From contig CM075187.1 in the NCBI GenBank assembly GCA_037577475.1, forward strand, positions 3,250,046 to 3,314,045: DNA of 64,000 nucleotides, read 5' to 3'. Both the position numbers and the translations under genes were made by a program. Shown here piece by piece: positions 10,901-22,999 of this stretch (its first letter is position 1; every line of letters starts with the position of its first letter). This stretch comes from Chaunax sp. Z400 (lineage: Eukaryota > Chordata > Actinopteri > Lophiiformes > Chaunacidae). The notes under the pieces are model-generated. The model was not told the origin of the DNA and made no database searches. It saw only the letters and a list, made by a program, of their open reading frames with translations.

Positions 10901-13900
10901 GGGTTAGGGTTAGGGTTTGAGCTAGGGTTAGGGTTAAGGTTTGAGCTAGGGTTAGGGTTAGGGTTAGGGTTTGAGCTAGGGTTAGGGTTAGGGTTTGAGC
11001 TAGGGTTAGGGTTAGGGTTTGAGCTAGGGTTAGGGTTAGGGTTAGGGTTTGAGCTAGGGTTAGGGTTAGGGTTAGGGTTTGAGCTAGGGTTAGGGTTAGG
11101 GTTTGAGCTAGGGTTAGGGTTAGGGTTAGGGTTTGAGCTAGGGTTAGGGTTAGGGTTAGGGTTTGAGCTAGGGTTAGGGTTAGGGTTTGAGCTAGGGTTA
11201 GGGTTTGAGCTAGGGTTAGGGTTAGGGTTTGAGCTAGGGTTAGGGTTAGGGTTAGGGTTTGAGCTAGGGTTAGGGTGAGGGTTAGGGTTTGAGCTAGGGT
11301 TAGGGTTTGAGCTAGGGTTAGGGTTAGGGTTTGAGCTAGGGTTAGGGTTAGGGTTAGGGTTTGAGCTAGGGTTAGGGTTAGGGTTTGAGCTAGGGTTAGG
11401 GTTAGGGTTAGGGTTTGAGCTAGGGTTAGGGTTAGGGTTAGGGTTTGAGCTAGGGTTTGAGCTAGGGTTAGGATTAGGGTTTGAGCTAGGGTTAGGGTTA
11501 GGGTTAGGGTTTGAGCTAGGGTTAGGGTTAGGGTTTGAGCTAGGGTTAGGGTTAGGGTTAGGGTTTGAGCTAGGGTTAGGGTTAGGGTTTGAGCTAGGGT
11601 TAGGGTTAGGGTTTGAGCTAGGATTAGGGTTTGAGCTAGGGTTAGGGTTAGGGTTAGGATTTGAGCTAGGGTTAGGGTTAGGGTTTGAGCTAGGGTTAGG
11701 GTTAGGGTTAGGGTTTGAGCTAGGGTTAGGGTTAGGGTTAGGGTTTGAGCTAGGGTTAGGGTTTGAGCTAGGGTTAGGGTTAGGGTTAGGGTTTGAGCTA
11801 GGGTTAGGGTTAGGGTTTGAGCTAGGGTTAGGGTTAGGGTTTGAGCTAGGGTTAGGGTTAGGGTTAGGGTTTGAGCTAGGGTTAGGGTTAGGGTTAGGGT
11901 TTGAGCTAGGGTTAGGGTTAGGGTTTGAGCTAGGGTTAGGGTTAGGGTTAGGGTTTGAGCTAGGGTTAGGGTTAGGGTTAGGGTTTGAGCTAGGGTTAGG
12001 GTTAGGGTTTGAGCTAGGGTTAGGGTTTGAGCTAGGGTTAGGGTTAGGGTTTGAGCTAGGGTTAGGGTTAGGGTTAGGGTTTGAGCTAGGGTTAGGGTGA
12101 GGGTTAGGGTTTGAGCTAGGGTTAGGGTTTGAGCTAGGGTTAGGGTTAGGGTTTGAGCTAGGGTTAGGGTTAGGGTTAGGGTTTGAGCTAGGGTTAGGGT
12201 TAGGGTTTGAGCTAGGGTTAGGGTTAGGGTTAGGGTTTGAGCTAGGGTTAGGGTTAGGGTTAGGGTTTGAGCTAGGGTTTGAGCTAGGGTTAGGATTAGG
12301 GTTTGAGCTAGGGTTAGGGTTAGGGTTAGGGTTTGAGCTAGGGTTAGGGTTAGGGTTTGAGCTAGGGTTAGGGTTAGGGTTAGGGTTTGAGCTAGGGTTA
12401 GGGTTAGGGTTTGAGCTAGGGTTAGGGTTAGGGTTTGAGCTAGGATTAGGGTTTGAGCTAGGGTTAGGGTTAGGGTTAGGATTTGAGCTAGGGTTAGGGT
12501 TAGGGTTTGAGCTAGGGTTAGGGTTAGGGTTAGGGTTTGAGCTAGGGTTAGGGTTAGGGTTAGGGTTTGAGCTAGGGTTAGGGTTTGAGCTAGGGTTAGG
12601 GTTAGGGTTAGGGTTTGAGCTAGGGTTAGGGTTAGGGTTAGGGTTTGAGCTAGGGTTAGGGTTAGGGTTAGGGTTTGAGCTAGGGTTAGGGTTAGGGTTA
12701 GGGTTTGAGCTAGGGTTAGGGTTAGGGTTTGAGCTAGGGTTAGGGTTAGGGTTTGAGCTAGGGTTAGGGTTAGGGTTAGGGTTTGAGCTAGGGTTAGGGT
12801 TAGGGTTAGGGTTTGAGCTAGGGTTAGGTTTAGGGTTTGAGCTAGGGTTAGGGTTTGAGCTAGGGTTAGGGTTAGGGTTTGAGCTAGGGTTAGGGTTAGG
12901 GTTAGGGTTTGAGCTAGGGTTAGGGTGAGGGTTAGGGTTTGAGCTAGGGTTAGGGTTTGAGCTAGGGTTAGGGTTAGGGTTTGAGCTAGGGTTAGGGATA
13001 GGGTTAGGGTTTGAGCTAGGGTTAGGGTTAGGGTTTGAGCTAGGGTTAGGGTTAGGGTTAGGGTTTGAGCTAGGGTTAGGGTTAGGGTTTGAGCTAGGAT
13101 TAGGGTTTGAGCTAGGGTTAGGGTTAGGGTTAGGGTTTGAGCTAGGGTTAGGGTTAGGGTTTGAGCTAGGGTTAGGGTTAGGGTTAGGGTTAGGGTTTGA
13201 GCTAGGGTTAGGGTTAGGGTTAGGGTTTGAGCTAGGGTTAGGGTTAGGGTTAGGGTTTGAGCTAGGGTTAGGGTTAGGGTTTGAGCTAGGGTTAGGGTTA
13301 GGGTTAGGGTTTGAGCTAGGGTTAGGGTTAGGGTTAGGGTTTGAGCTAGGGTTAGGGTTAGGGTTTGAGCTAGGGTTAGGGTTAGGGTTTGAGCTAGGGT
13401 TAGGGTTAGGGTTAGGGTTTGAGCTAGGGTTAGGGTTAGGGTTAGGGTTTGAGCTAGGGTTAGGGTTAGGGTTTGAGCTAGGGTTAGGGTTAGGGTTTGA
13501 GCTAGGGTTAGGGTTAGGGTTAGGGTTTGAGCTAGGGTTAGGGTTAGGGTTAGGGTTTGAGCTAGGGTTAGGGTGAGGGTTAGGGTTTGAGTTAGGGTTA
13601 GGGTTTGAGCTAGGGTTAGGGTTAGGGTTTGAGCTAGGGTTAGGGTTAGGGTTAGGGTTTGAGCTAGGGTTAGGGTTAGGGTTTGAGCTAGGGTTAGGGT
13701 TAGGGTTAGGGTTTGAGCTAGGGTTAGGGTTAGGGTTTGAGCTAGGGTTAGGGTTAGGGTTAGGGTTTGAGCTAGGGTTAGGGTTAGGGTTAGGGTTTGA
13801 GCTAGGGTTAGGGTTAGGGTTAGTGTTTGAGCTAGGGTTAGGGTTAGGGTTAGGGTTTGAGCTAGGGTTAGGGTTAGGGTTTGAGCTAGGGTTAGGGTTA

Positions 13901-16900
13901 AGGTTTGAGCTAGGGTTAGGGTTAGGGTTAGGGTTTGAGCTAGGGTTAGGGTTAGGGTTTGAGCTAGGGTTAGGGTTAGGGTTTGAGCTAGGGTTAGGGT
14001 TAGGGTTAGGGTTTGAGCTAGGGTTAGGGTTAGGGTTAGGGTTTGAGCTAGGGTTAGGGTTAGGGTTTGAGCTAGGGTTAGGGTTTGAGCTAGGGTTAGG
14101 GTTAGGGTTAGGGTTTGAGCTAGGGTTAGGGTTAGGGTTTGAGCTAGGGTTAGGGTTTGAGCTAGGGTTAGGGTTAGGGTTTGAGCTAGGGTTAGGGTTA
14201 GGGTTAGGGTTTGAGCTAGGGTTAGGGTGAGGGTTAGGGTTTGAGCTAGGGTTAGGGTTTGAGCTAGGGTTAGGGTTAGGGTTTGAGCTAGGGTTAGGGT
14301 TAGGGTTAGGGTTTGAGCTAGGGTTAGGGTTAGGGTTTGAGCTAGGGTTAGGGTTAGGGTTAGGGTTTGAGCTAGGGTTAGGGTTAGGGTTAGGGTTTGA
14401 GCTAGGGTTTGAGCTAGGGTTAGGATTAGGGTTTGAGCTAGGGTTAGGGTTAGGGTTAGGGTTTGAGCTAGGGTTAGGGTTAGGGTTTGAGCTAGGGTTA
14501 GGGTTAGGGTTAGGGTTTGAGCTAGGGTTAGGGTTAGGGTTTGAGCTAGGGTTAGGGTTAGGGTTTGAGCTAGGATTAGGGTTTGAGCTAGGGTTAGGGT
14601 TAGGGTTAGGATTTGAGCTAGGGTTAGGGTTAGGGTTTGAGCTAGGGTTAGGGTTAGGGTTAGGGTTTGAGCTAGGGTTAGGGTTAGGGTTAGGGTTTGA
14701 GCTAGGGTTAGGGTTTGAGCTAGGGTTAGGGTTAGGGTTAGGGTTTGAGCTAGGGTTAGGGTTAGGGTTAGGGTTTGAGCTAGGGTTAGGGTTAGGGTTA
14801 GGGTTTGAGCTAGGGTTAGGGTTAGGGTTAGGGTTTGAGCTAGGGTTAGGGTTAGGGTTTGAGCTAGGGTTAGGGTTAGGGTTTGAGCCAGGGTTAGGGT
14901 TAGGGTTAGGGTTTGAGCTAGGGTTAGGGTTAGGGTTAGGGTTTGAGCTAGGGTTAGGTTTAGGGTTTGAGCTAGGGTTAGGGTTTGAGCTAGGGTTAGG
15001 GTTAGGGTTTGAGCTAGGGTTAGGGTTAGGGTTAGGGTTTGAGCTAGGGTTAGGGTGAGGGTTAGGGTTTGAGCTAGGGTTAGGGTTTGAGCTAGGGTTA
15101 GGGTTAGGGTTTGAGCTAGGGTTAGGGATAGGGTTAGGGTTTGAGCTAGGGTTAGGGTTAGGGTTTGAGCTAGGGTTAGGGTTAGGGTTAGGGTTTGAGC
15201 TAGGGTTAGGGTTAGGGTTTGAGCTAGGATTAGGGTTTGAGCTAGGGTTAGGGTTAGGGTTAGGGTTTGAGCTAGGGTTAGGGTTAGGGTTAGGGTTTGG
15301 GTTATGGTTAGGGTTAGGGTTAGGGTTAGGGTTTGAGCTAGGGTTAGGGTTAGGGTTAGGGTTTGAGCTAGGGTTAGGGTTAGGGTTAGGGTTTGAGCTA
15401 GGGTTAGGGTTAGGGTTAGGGTTTGAGCTAGGGTTAGGGTTAGGGTTTGAGCTAGGGTTAGGGTTAGGGTTTGAGCTAGGGTTAGGGTTAGGGTTAGGGT
15501 TTGAGCTAGGGTTAGGGTTAGGGTTTGAGCTAGGGTTAGGGTTAGGGTTAGGGTTTGAGCTAGGGTTAGGGTTAGGGTTAGGGTTTGAGCTAGGGTTAGG
15601 GTTAGGGTTAGGGTTTGAGCTAGGGTTAGGGTTAGGGTTAGGGTTTGAGCTAGGGTTAGGGTTTGAGCTAGGGTTAGGGTTAGGGTTTGAGCTAGGGTTA
15701 GGGTTAGGGTTAGGGTTTGAGCTAGGGTTAGGGTTAGGGTTTGAGCTAGGGTTAGGGTTAGGGTTAGGGTTTGAGCTAGGGTTAGGGTTAGGGTTAGGGT
15801 TTGAGCTAGGGTTAGGGTTAGGGTTTGAGCTAGGGTTAGGGTTAGGGTTAGGGTTTGAGCTAGGGTTAGGGTTAGGGTTAGGGTTTGAGCTAGGGTTAGG
15901 GTTAGGGTTTGAGCTAGGGTTAGGGTTAGGGTTAGGGTTTGAGCTGGGGTTAGGGTTAGGGTTTGAGCTAGGGTTAGGGTTAGGGTTAGGGTTTGAGCTA
16001 GGGTTAGGGTTAGGGTTTGAGCTAGGGTTAGGGTTAGGGTTAGGGTTAGGGTTTGAGCTAGGGTTAGGGTTAGGGTTTGAGCCAGGGTTAGGGTTAGGGT
16101 TTGAGCTAGGGTTAGGGTTAGGGTTTGAGCTAGGGTTAGGGTTAGGGTTAGGGTTTGAGCTAGGGTTAGGGTTAGGGTTAGGGTTTGAGCTAGGGTTAGG
16201 GTTAGGGTTTGAGCTAGGGTTAGGGTTAGGGTTAGGGTTTGAGCTAGGGTTAGGGTTAGGGTTTGAGCTAGGGTTAGGGTTAGGGTTAGGGTTTGAGCTA
16301 GGGTTAGGGTTAGGGTTAGGGTTTGAGCTAGGGTTAGGGTTAGGGTTAGGGTTTGAGCTAGGGTTAGGGTTAGGGATTGAGCTAGGGTTAGGGTTAGGGT
16401 TAGGGTTTGAGCTAGGGTTAGGGTTAGGGTTTGAGCTAGGGTTAGGGTTTGAGCTAGGATTAGGGTTTGAGCTAGGGTTAGGGTTAGGGTTAGGGTTTGA
16501 GCTAGGGTTAGGGTTTGAGCTAGGGTTAGGGTTAGGGTTTGAGCTAGGGTTAGGGTTAGGGTTTGAGCTAGGGTTAGGGTTTGAGCTAGGCTTAGGGTTA
16601 GGATTTGAGCTAGGGTTAGGGTTAGGGTTAGGGTTTGAACTAGGGTTAGGGTTAGGGTTTGAGCTAGGGTTAGGGTTAGGGTTAGGGTTTGAGCTAGGGT
16701 TAGGGTTTGAGCTAGGGTTAGGGTTAGGGTTTGAGCTAGGGTTAGGGTCAGGGTTTGAGCTAGGGTTAGGGTTAGGGTTAGGGTTTGAGCTAGGGTTAGG
16801 GTTAGGGTTAGGGTTTGAGCTAGGGTTAGGGTTAGGGTTTGAGCTAGGGTTAGGGTTAGGGTTAGGGTTTGAGCTAGGGTTAGGGTTAGGGTTAGGGTTT

Positions 16901-19900
16901 GAGCTAGGGTTAGGGTTAGGGTTTGAGCTAGGGTTAGGGTTAGGGTTAGGGTTTGAGCTAGGGTTAGGGTTAGGGTTTGAGCTAGGGTTAGGGTTAGGGT
17001 TAGGGTTTGAGCTAGGGTTAGGGTTAGGGTTAGGGTTTGAGCTAGGGTTAGGGTTAGGGTTTGAGCTAGGGTTAGGGTTAGGGTTTGAGCTAGGGTTAGG
17101 GTTAGGGTTAGGGTTTGAGCTAGGGTTAGGGTTAGGGTTTGAGCTAGGGTTAGGGTTAGGGTTAGGGTTTGAGCTAGGGTTAGGGTTAGGGTTAGGGTTT
17201 GAGCTAGGGTTAGGGTTAGGGTTAGGGTTTGAGCTAGGGTTAGGGTTAGGGTTTGAGCTAGGGTTAGGGTTTGAGCTAGGGTTAGGGTTAGGGTTTGAGC
17301 TAGGGTTAGGGTTAGGGTTAGGGTTTGAGCTAGGGTTAGGGTTAGGGTTTGAGCTAGGGTTAGGGTTAGGGTTAGGGTTTGAGCTAGGGTTAGGGTTAGG
17401 GTTAGGGTTTGAGCTAGGGTTAGGGTTAGGGTTAGTGTTTGAGCTAGGGTTAGGGTTAGGGTTAGGGTTTGAGCTAGGGTTAGGGTTAGGGTTTGAGCTA
17501 GGGTTAGGGTTAGGGTTTGAGCTAGGGTTAGGGTTAGGGTTAGGGTTTGAGCTAGGGTTAGGGTTAGGGTTAGGGTTTGAGCTAGGGTTAGGGTTAGGGT
17601 TTGAGCTAGGGTTAGGGTTAGGGTTAGGGTTTGAGCTAGGGTTAGGGTTAGGGTTAGGGTTTGAGCTAGGGTTAGGGTTAGGGTTTGAGCTAGGGTTAGG
17701 GTTAGGGTTAGGGTTTGAGCTAGGGTTAGGGTTAGGGTTAGGGTTTGAGCTAGGGTTAGGGTTAGGGTTTGAGCTAGGGTTAGGGTTAGGGTTAGGGTTT
17801 GAGCTAGGGTTAGGGTTAGGGTTAGGGTTTGAGCTAGGGTTAGGGTTAGGGTTTGAGCTAGGGTTAGGGTTAGGGTTAGGGTTTGAGCTAGGGTTAGGGT
17901 TAGGGTTTGAGCTAGGGTTAGGGTTAGGGTTAGGGTTTGAGCTAGGGTTAGGGTTAGGGTTTGAGCTAGGGTTAGGGTTAGGGTTTGAGCTAGGGTTAGG
18001 GTTAGGGTTAGGGTTTGAGCTAGGGTTAGGGTTAGGGTTTGAGCTAGGGTTAGGGTTAGGGTTAGGGTTTGAGCTAGGATTAGGGTTTGAGCTAGGGTTA
18101 AGGTTAGGGTTAGGATTTGAGCTAGGGTTAGGGTTAGGGTTTGAGCTAGGGTTAGGGTTAGGGTTAGGGTTTGAGCTAGGGTTAGGGTTAGGGTTTGAGC
18201 TAGGGTTAGGGTTAGGGTTAGGGTTTGAGCTAGGGTTAGGGTTAGGGTTTGAGCTAGGGTTAGGGTTAGGGTTAGGGTTTGAGCTAGGGTTAGGGTTAGG
18301 GTTAGGGTTTGAGCTAGGGTTAGGGTTAGGGTTTGAGCTAGGGTTAGGGTTAGGGTTAGGGTTTGAGCTAGGGTTAGGGTTAGGGTTAGGGTTAGGGTTT
18401 GAGCTAGGGTTAGGGTTAGGGTTAGGGTTTGAGCTAGGGTTAGGGTTAGGGTTAGGGTTTGAGCTAGGGTTAGGGTTAGGGTTAGGGTTTGAGCTAGGGT
18501 TAGGGTTAGGGTTAGGGTTTGGGTTAGGGTTAGGGTTAGGGTTAGGGTTAGGGTTTGAGCTAGGGTTAGGGTTAGGGTTAGGGTTTGAGCTAGGGTTAGG
18601 GTTAGGGTTAGGGTTTGAGCTAGGGTTAGGGTTAGGGTTAGGGTTTGAGCTAGGGTTAGGGTTAGGGTTTGAGCTAGGGTTAGGGTTAGGGTTTGAGCTA
18701 GGGTTAGGGTTAGGGTTTGAGCTAGGGTTAGGGTTAGGGTTTGAGCTAGGGTAAGGGTTAGGGTTAGGGTTTGAGCTAGGGTTAGGGTTAGGGTTTGAGC
18801 TAGGGTTAGGGTTAGGGTTAGGGTTTGAGCTAGGGTTAGGGTTAGGGTTAGGGTTTGGGTTAGGGTTAGGGTTAGGGTTAGGGTTAGGGTTTGAGCTAGG
18901 GTTAGGGTTAGGGTTAGGGTTTGAGCTAGGGTTAGGGTTAGGGTTAGGGTTTGAGCTAGGGTTAGGGTTTGAGCTAGGGTTAGGGTTAGGGTTTGAGCTA
19001 GGGTTAGGGTTAGGGTTAGGGTTTGAGCTAGGGTTAGGTTTAGGGTTTGAGCTAGGGTTAGGGTTAGGGTTAGGGTTAGGGTTTGAGCTAGGGTTAGGGT
19101 TAGGGTTAGGGTTTGAGCTAGGGTTAGGGTTAGGGTTAGGGTTTGAGCTAGGGTTAGGGTTAGGGTTTGAGCTAGGGTTAGGGTTAGGGTTAGGGTTTGA
19201 GCTAGGGTTAGGGTTAGGGTTTGAGCTAGGGTTAGGGTTAGGGTTAGGGTTTGAGCTAGGGTTAGGGTTAGGGTTTGAGCTAGGGTTAGGGTTTGAGCTA
19301 GGATTAGGGTTTGAGCTAGGGTTAGGGTTAGGGTTAGGGTTTGAGCTAGGGTTAGGGTTTGAGCTAGGGTTAGGGTTAGGGTTTGAGCTAGGGTTAGGGT
19401 TAGGGTTTGAGCTAGGGTTAGGGTTAGGGTTTGAGCTAGGGTTAGGGTTAGGGTTAGGGTTTGAGCTAGGGTTAGGGTTAGGGTTAGGGTTTGAGCTAGG
19501 GTTAGGGTTAGGGTTAGGGTTAGGGGTTAGGGTTAGGGTTAGGGTTTGAGCTAGGGTTAGGGTTAGGGTTAGGGTTTGAGCTAGGGTTAGGGTTAGGGTT
19601 TGAGCTAGGGTTAGGGTTAGGGTTTGAGCTAGGGTTAGGGTTAGGGTTAGGGTTTGAGCTAGGGTTAGGGTTAGGGTTAGGTTTTGAGCTAGGGTTAGGG
19701 TTAGGGTTAGGGTTTGAGCTAGGGTTAGGGTTTGAGCTAGGGTTAGGGTTAGGTTTAGGGTTTGAGCTAGGGTTAGGGTTAGGGTTTGAGCTAGGGTTAG
19801 GGTGAGGGTTAGGGTTTGAGCTAGGGTTAGGGTTTGAGCTAGGGTTAGGGTTAGGGTTTGAGCTAGGGTTAGGGTTAGGGTTAGGGTTTGAGCTAGGGTT

Positions 19901-20379
19901 AGGGTTAGGGTTTGAGCTAGGGTTAGGGTTAGGGTTAGGGTTTGAGCTAGGGTTAGGGTTAGGGTTTGAGCTAGGGTTAGGGTTAGGGTTTGAGCTAGGG
20001 TTAGGGTTAGGGTTTGAGCTAAGGTTAGGGTTAGGGTTAGGGTTTGAGCTAGGGTTAGGGTTAGGGTTTGAGCTAGGGTTAGGGTTAGGGTTTGAGCTAA
20101 GGTTAGGGTTAGGGTTAGGGTTTGAGCTAGGGTTAGGGTTTGAGCTAGGGTTAGGGTTAGGGTTTGAGCTATGGTTAGGGTTTGAGCTAGGGTTAGGGTT
20201 TAAGCTAGGGTTAGGGTTAGGGTTTGAGCTAGGGTTAGGGTTAGGTTTTGAGCTAGGGTTAGGGTTAGGGTTTGAGCTAGGGTTAGGGTTTGAGCTAGGG
20301 TTAGGGTTAGGGTTTGAGCTAGGGTTAGGGTTAGGGTTTGAGCTAGGGTTAGGGTTAGGGCTTGAGCTAGGGTTAGGGT
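4994..20379 (+). repeat. Inner telomere-like array I (TTTGAG-CTAGGG-TTAGGG units)
   Basis: About 15.4 kb. After a transition (to about 5120) with 'ggattggactaggggtaggg' and GTTGTTAGGG words, the array settles into TTTGAG-CTAGGG followed by mostly two or three TTAGGG (24-bp and 30-bp units), occasionally one or four. The order of unit lengths and rare point variants form longer repeats: a 240-bp step around 7921/8161, and a step of about 2.96 kb between 10859 and 13823. The plus strand is C-poor, with C nearly confined to GAGCTAGGG. Open frames of up to 495 codons (Gly-Leu/Phe-Glu-Leu runs) follow from the hexamer period and are not genes. No unique sequence is embedded here. Confidence 0.95.
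10820..15240 (+). repeat. Higher-order repeat inside array I, period about 2.96 kb
   Basis: Rare variants mark a second-level repeat. TTAGTGTTTGAG occurs at about 10857, 13821 and 17433. Following the first two are, in order, a TTAAGG variant (10930s and 13900s), a TTAGGGTGAGGG variant (about 11275 and 14227), and a contracted GGGTTTGAGCTAGGGTTTGAG with a following GGATTAGGG (about 11450 and 14402). The markers keep almost constant spacing, so these segments are copies. The exact borders need a self dot plot. Confidence 0.7.
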
Positions 20380-21428
20380 TCGCTTTACGACCTTCCGTTC
20401 CGGAGCAAGTCACTTCCTTTCACTTACATAGCTGTATCTCAAGAACGGAAGGTCGTAGAGACTCGGGGACAAGTGTGGCGTGTTCAGAGACGCCGAAATA
20501 TGTCTGACGGATCATGGTTCCGAATCTCTACGACCTTCCGTTCCCGCGTTATACTTCAGTTTATTTTCCCATTGAAGTGAAAGGGGTTTGGTGCGCCTAT
20601 AATGAATGTGTGTATCTCGGCAACGGAAGGTCGTACAGACTCGGGACTAATGTCCGTCTAGGGGTTTATGTGGTCTCTGAGAACGCCAGTCTTTGTCCCG
20701 AGTCTCTACGACCTTCCGTTCCCGAGATACGACGTATCCAGTAGAGGGGATACTCAATATGTGTATCTCGGGAACGGAAGGTCGTAGAGACTTGGGGACA
20801 AGTCCGGCGTGTTCAGCGCCCCCGAAATATGGCAGACGGATCTTGGTTACAAGTTGCTCCGACCTTCGGTTCCCGAGTTATACTCAAGTTTATTTTCTCA
20901 TTGGAGATGTATGTGGCTTGGCGCACCTATACTGAATATGTGTATCTCGGGAACGGAAGGTCATAGAGACTCGGGACCAACATGCGTCTGGGGGTTTCCG
21001 GGGTCTCTGAGAACGCCAGTCTTTGTCCCGAGTCTCTACGACCTTCCGTTCCCGAGATACGACATATCAAGTAGAGGGGATACTCAATATGTGTATCTCG
21101 GGAACGGAAGGCCGTAGAGACTTGGGGACAAGTCCGGCGTGTTCAGCGCCCCCGAAATATGGCAGACGGATCTTGGTTACAAGTTGCTCCGACCTTCCGT
21201 TCCCGAGTTATACTCAAGTTTATTTTCTCATTGGAGATGTATGTGGCTTGGCGCACCTATACTGAATATGTGTATCTCGGGAACGGAAGGTCATAGAGAC
21301 TCGGGAACAACATCCGTCTGGGGGTTTTCGGGGTCTCTGAGAACGCCAGTCTTTGTCCCGAGTCTCTACGACCTTCCCTTCCCGAGATATGACGTATCCA
21401 ATAGTGGGGGTATACTGGGTCTTAGACT
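20380..21428 (+). repeat. Complex satellite island C
   Basis: About 1049 bp. The 29-bp motif alternates strands without exception. Plus copies start at about 20434, 20612, 20763, 20942, 21093 and 21272; minus copies lie at about 20387, 20523, 20702, 20857, 21032, 21187 and 21362. Plus-copy spacing alternates between about 179 and 151 bp, so the monomer is about 165 bp and the visible period a 330-bp dimer. The left edge is TTAGGGTTCGCTTTACGACC; the right edge is 'tatactgggtcttagacta'. An 80-codon open frame recurs in each dimer (20693, 21023), but it only mirrors the repeat and matches no family I know. Confidence 0.9.
20702..20791. repeat. Perfect 29-bp inverted repeat with 32-nt spacer
   Basis: The left arm 20702-20730 is the exact reverse complement of the right arm 20763-20791 (core GTATCTCGGGAACGGAAGG). 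The spacer is 20731-20762. The same structure sits at 40784-40873, 50621-50710, 53841-53930 and 57049-57138, and with arm mismatches at 4598-4687. A transcript, or single-stranded DNA, could form a 29-bp stem. The family is unknown. Confidence 0.92.
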
Positions 21429-22999
21429 AGGGTTAGGGTTCGGGTTGTTAGGGTTAGGGTTTGGTTTGGGCTAGGATTGGACTAGGGGTAGGGTTGGGGT
21501 TGGGCTAGGGTTAGGGTTGTTAGGGTTAGGACTAGGGTTAGGGTTAGGGTTAGGTTTGGACTAGGGTTAGGGTTAGGGTTGGGCTGGGGTTAGGGTTGAG
21601 CTAGGGTTAGGGTTAGGGTTTGAGCTAGGGTTAGGGTTAGGGTTTGAGCTAGGGTTAGGGTTTGAGCTAGGGTTAGGGTTAGGGTTAGGGTTTGAGCTAG
21701 GGTTAGGGGTTAGTGTTTGAGCTAGGGTTAGGGTTAGGGTTAGGGTTTGAGCTAGGGTTAGGGTTAGGGTCTGAGCTAGGGTTAGGGTTAGGGTTTGAGC
21801 TAGGGTTAGGGTTTGAGCTAGGGTTAGGGTTAGGGTTTGAGCTAGGGTTAGGGTTAGGGTTTGAGCTAGGGTTAGGGTTAGGGTTAGGGTTTGAGCTAGG
21901 GTTAGGGTTAGGGTTTGAGCTAGGGTTAGGGTTAGGGTTTGAGCTAGGGTTAGGGTTAGGGTTAGGGTTAGGGTTTGAGCTAGGGTTAGGGTTAGGGTTT
22001 GAGCTAGGGTTAGGGTTAGGGTTAGGGTTTGAGCTAGGGTTAGGGGTTAGTGTTTGAGCTAGGGTTAGGGTTAGGGTTAGGGTTTGAGCTAGGGTTAGGG
22101 TTAGGGTCTGAGCTAGGGTTAGGGTTAGGGTTTGAGCTAGGGTTAGGGTTTGAGCTAGGGTTAGGGTTAGGGTTTGAGCTAGGGTTAGGGTTAGGGTTTG
22201 AGCTAGGGTTAGGGTTAGGGTTAGGGTTTGAGCTAGGGTTAGGGTTAGGGTTTGAGCTAGGGTTAGGGTTAGGGTTTGAGCTAGGGTTAGGGTTAGGGTT
22301 AGGGTTAGGGTTTGAGCTAGGGTTAGGGTTAGGGTTTGAGCTAGGGTTAGGGTTAGGGTTTGAGCTAGGGTTAGGGTTAGGGTTAGGGTTTGAGCTAGGG
22401 TTAGGGTTAGGGTTAGGGTTTGAGCTAGGGTTAGGGTTAGGGTTAGGGTTTGAGCTAGGGTTAGGGTTTGAGCTAGGCTTAGGGTTAGGATTTGAGCTAG
22501 GGTTAGGGTTAGGGTTAGGGTTTGAACTAGGGTTAGGGTTAGGGTTTGAGCTAGGGTTAGGGTTAGGGTTAGGGTTTGAGCTAGGGTTAGGGTTTGAGCT
22601 AGGGTTAGGGTTAGGGTTAGGGTTAGGGTTTGAGCTAGGGTTAGGGTTAGGGTTTGAGCTAGGGTTAGGGTCAGGGTTTGAGCTAGGGTTAGGGTTAGGG
22701 TTAGGGTTTGAGCTAGGGTTAGGGTTAGGGTTAGGGTTTGAGCTAGGGTTAGGGTTAGGGTTTGAGCTAGGGTTAGGGTTAGGGTTAGGGTTTGAGCTAG
22801 GGTTAGGGTTAGGGTTTGAGCTAGGGTTAGGGTTAGGGTTAGGGTTTGAGCTAGGGTTAGGGTTAGGGTTTGAGCTAGGGTTAGGGTTAGGGTTAGGATT
22901 TGAGCTAGGGTTAGGGTTAGGGTTAGGGTTCGAGCTAGGGTTAGGGTTAGGGTTTGAGCTAGGGTTGGGGTTAGGGTTAGGGTTTGAGCTAGGGTTAGG

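Noticed and set aside
5100..20379. A CRISPR array, because of regular short repeats
   Set aside because: There are no unique spacers; everything between repeats is the same hexamer, and the context is eukaryotic.
20840..20890. A CENP-B box in the island satellite, suggested by TTCGGTTCCCGAG
   Set aside because: The required pattern NTTCGNNNNANNCGGGN is not met: the central A and the CGGG at the right distance are missing on either strand.
20693..20935. The 80-codon frame repeated in islands B to G as a conserved small protein
   Set aside because: It repeats because the 330-bp satellite repeats. Overlapping frames on the same strand are equally open and the sequence resembles no domain I know. 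A synonymous-change test across islands would decide.
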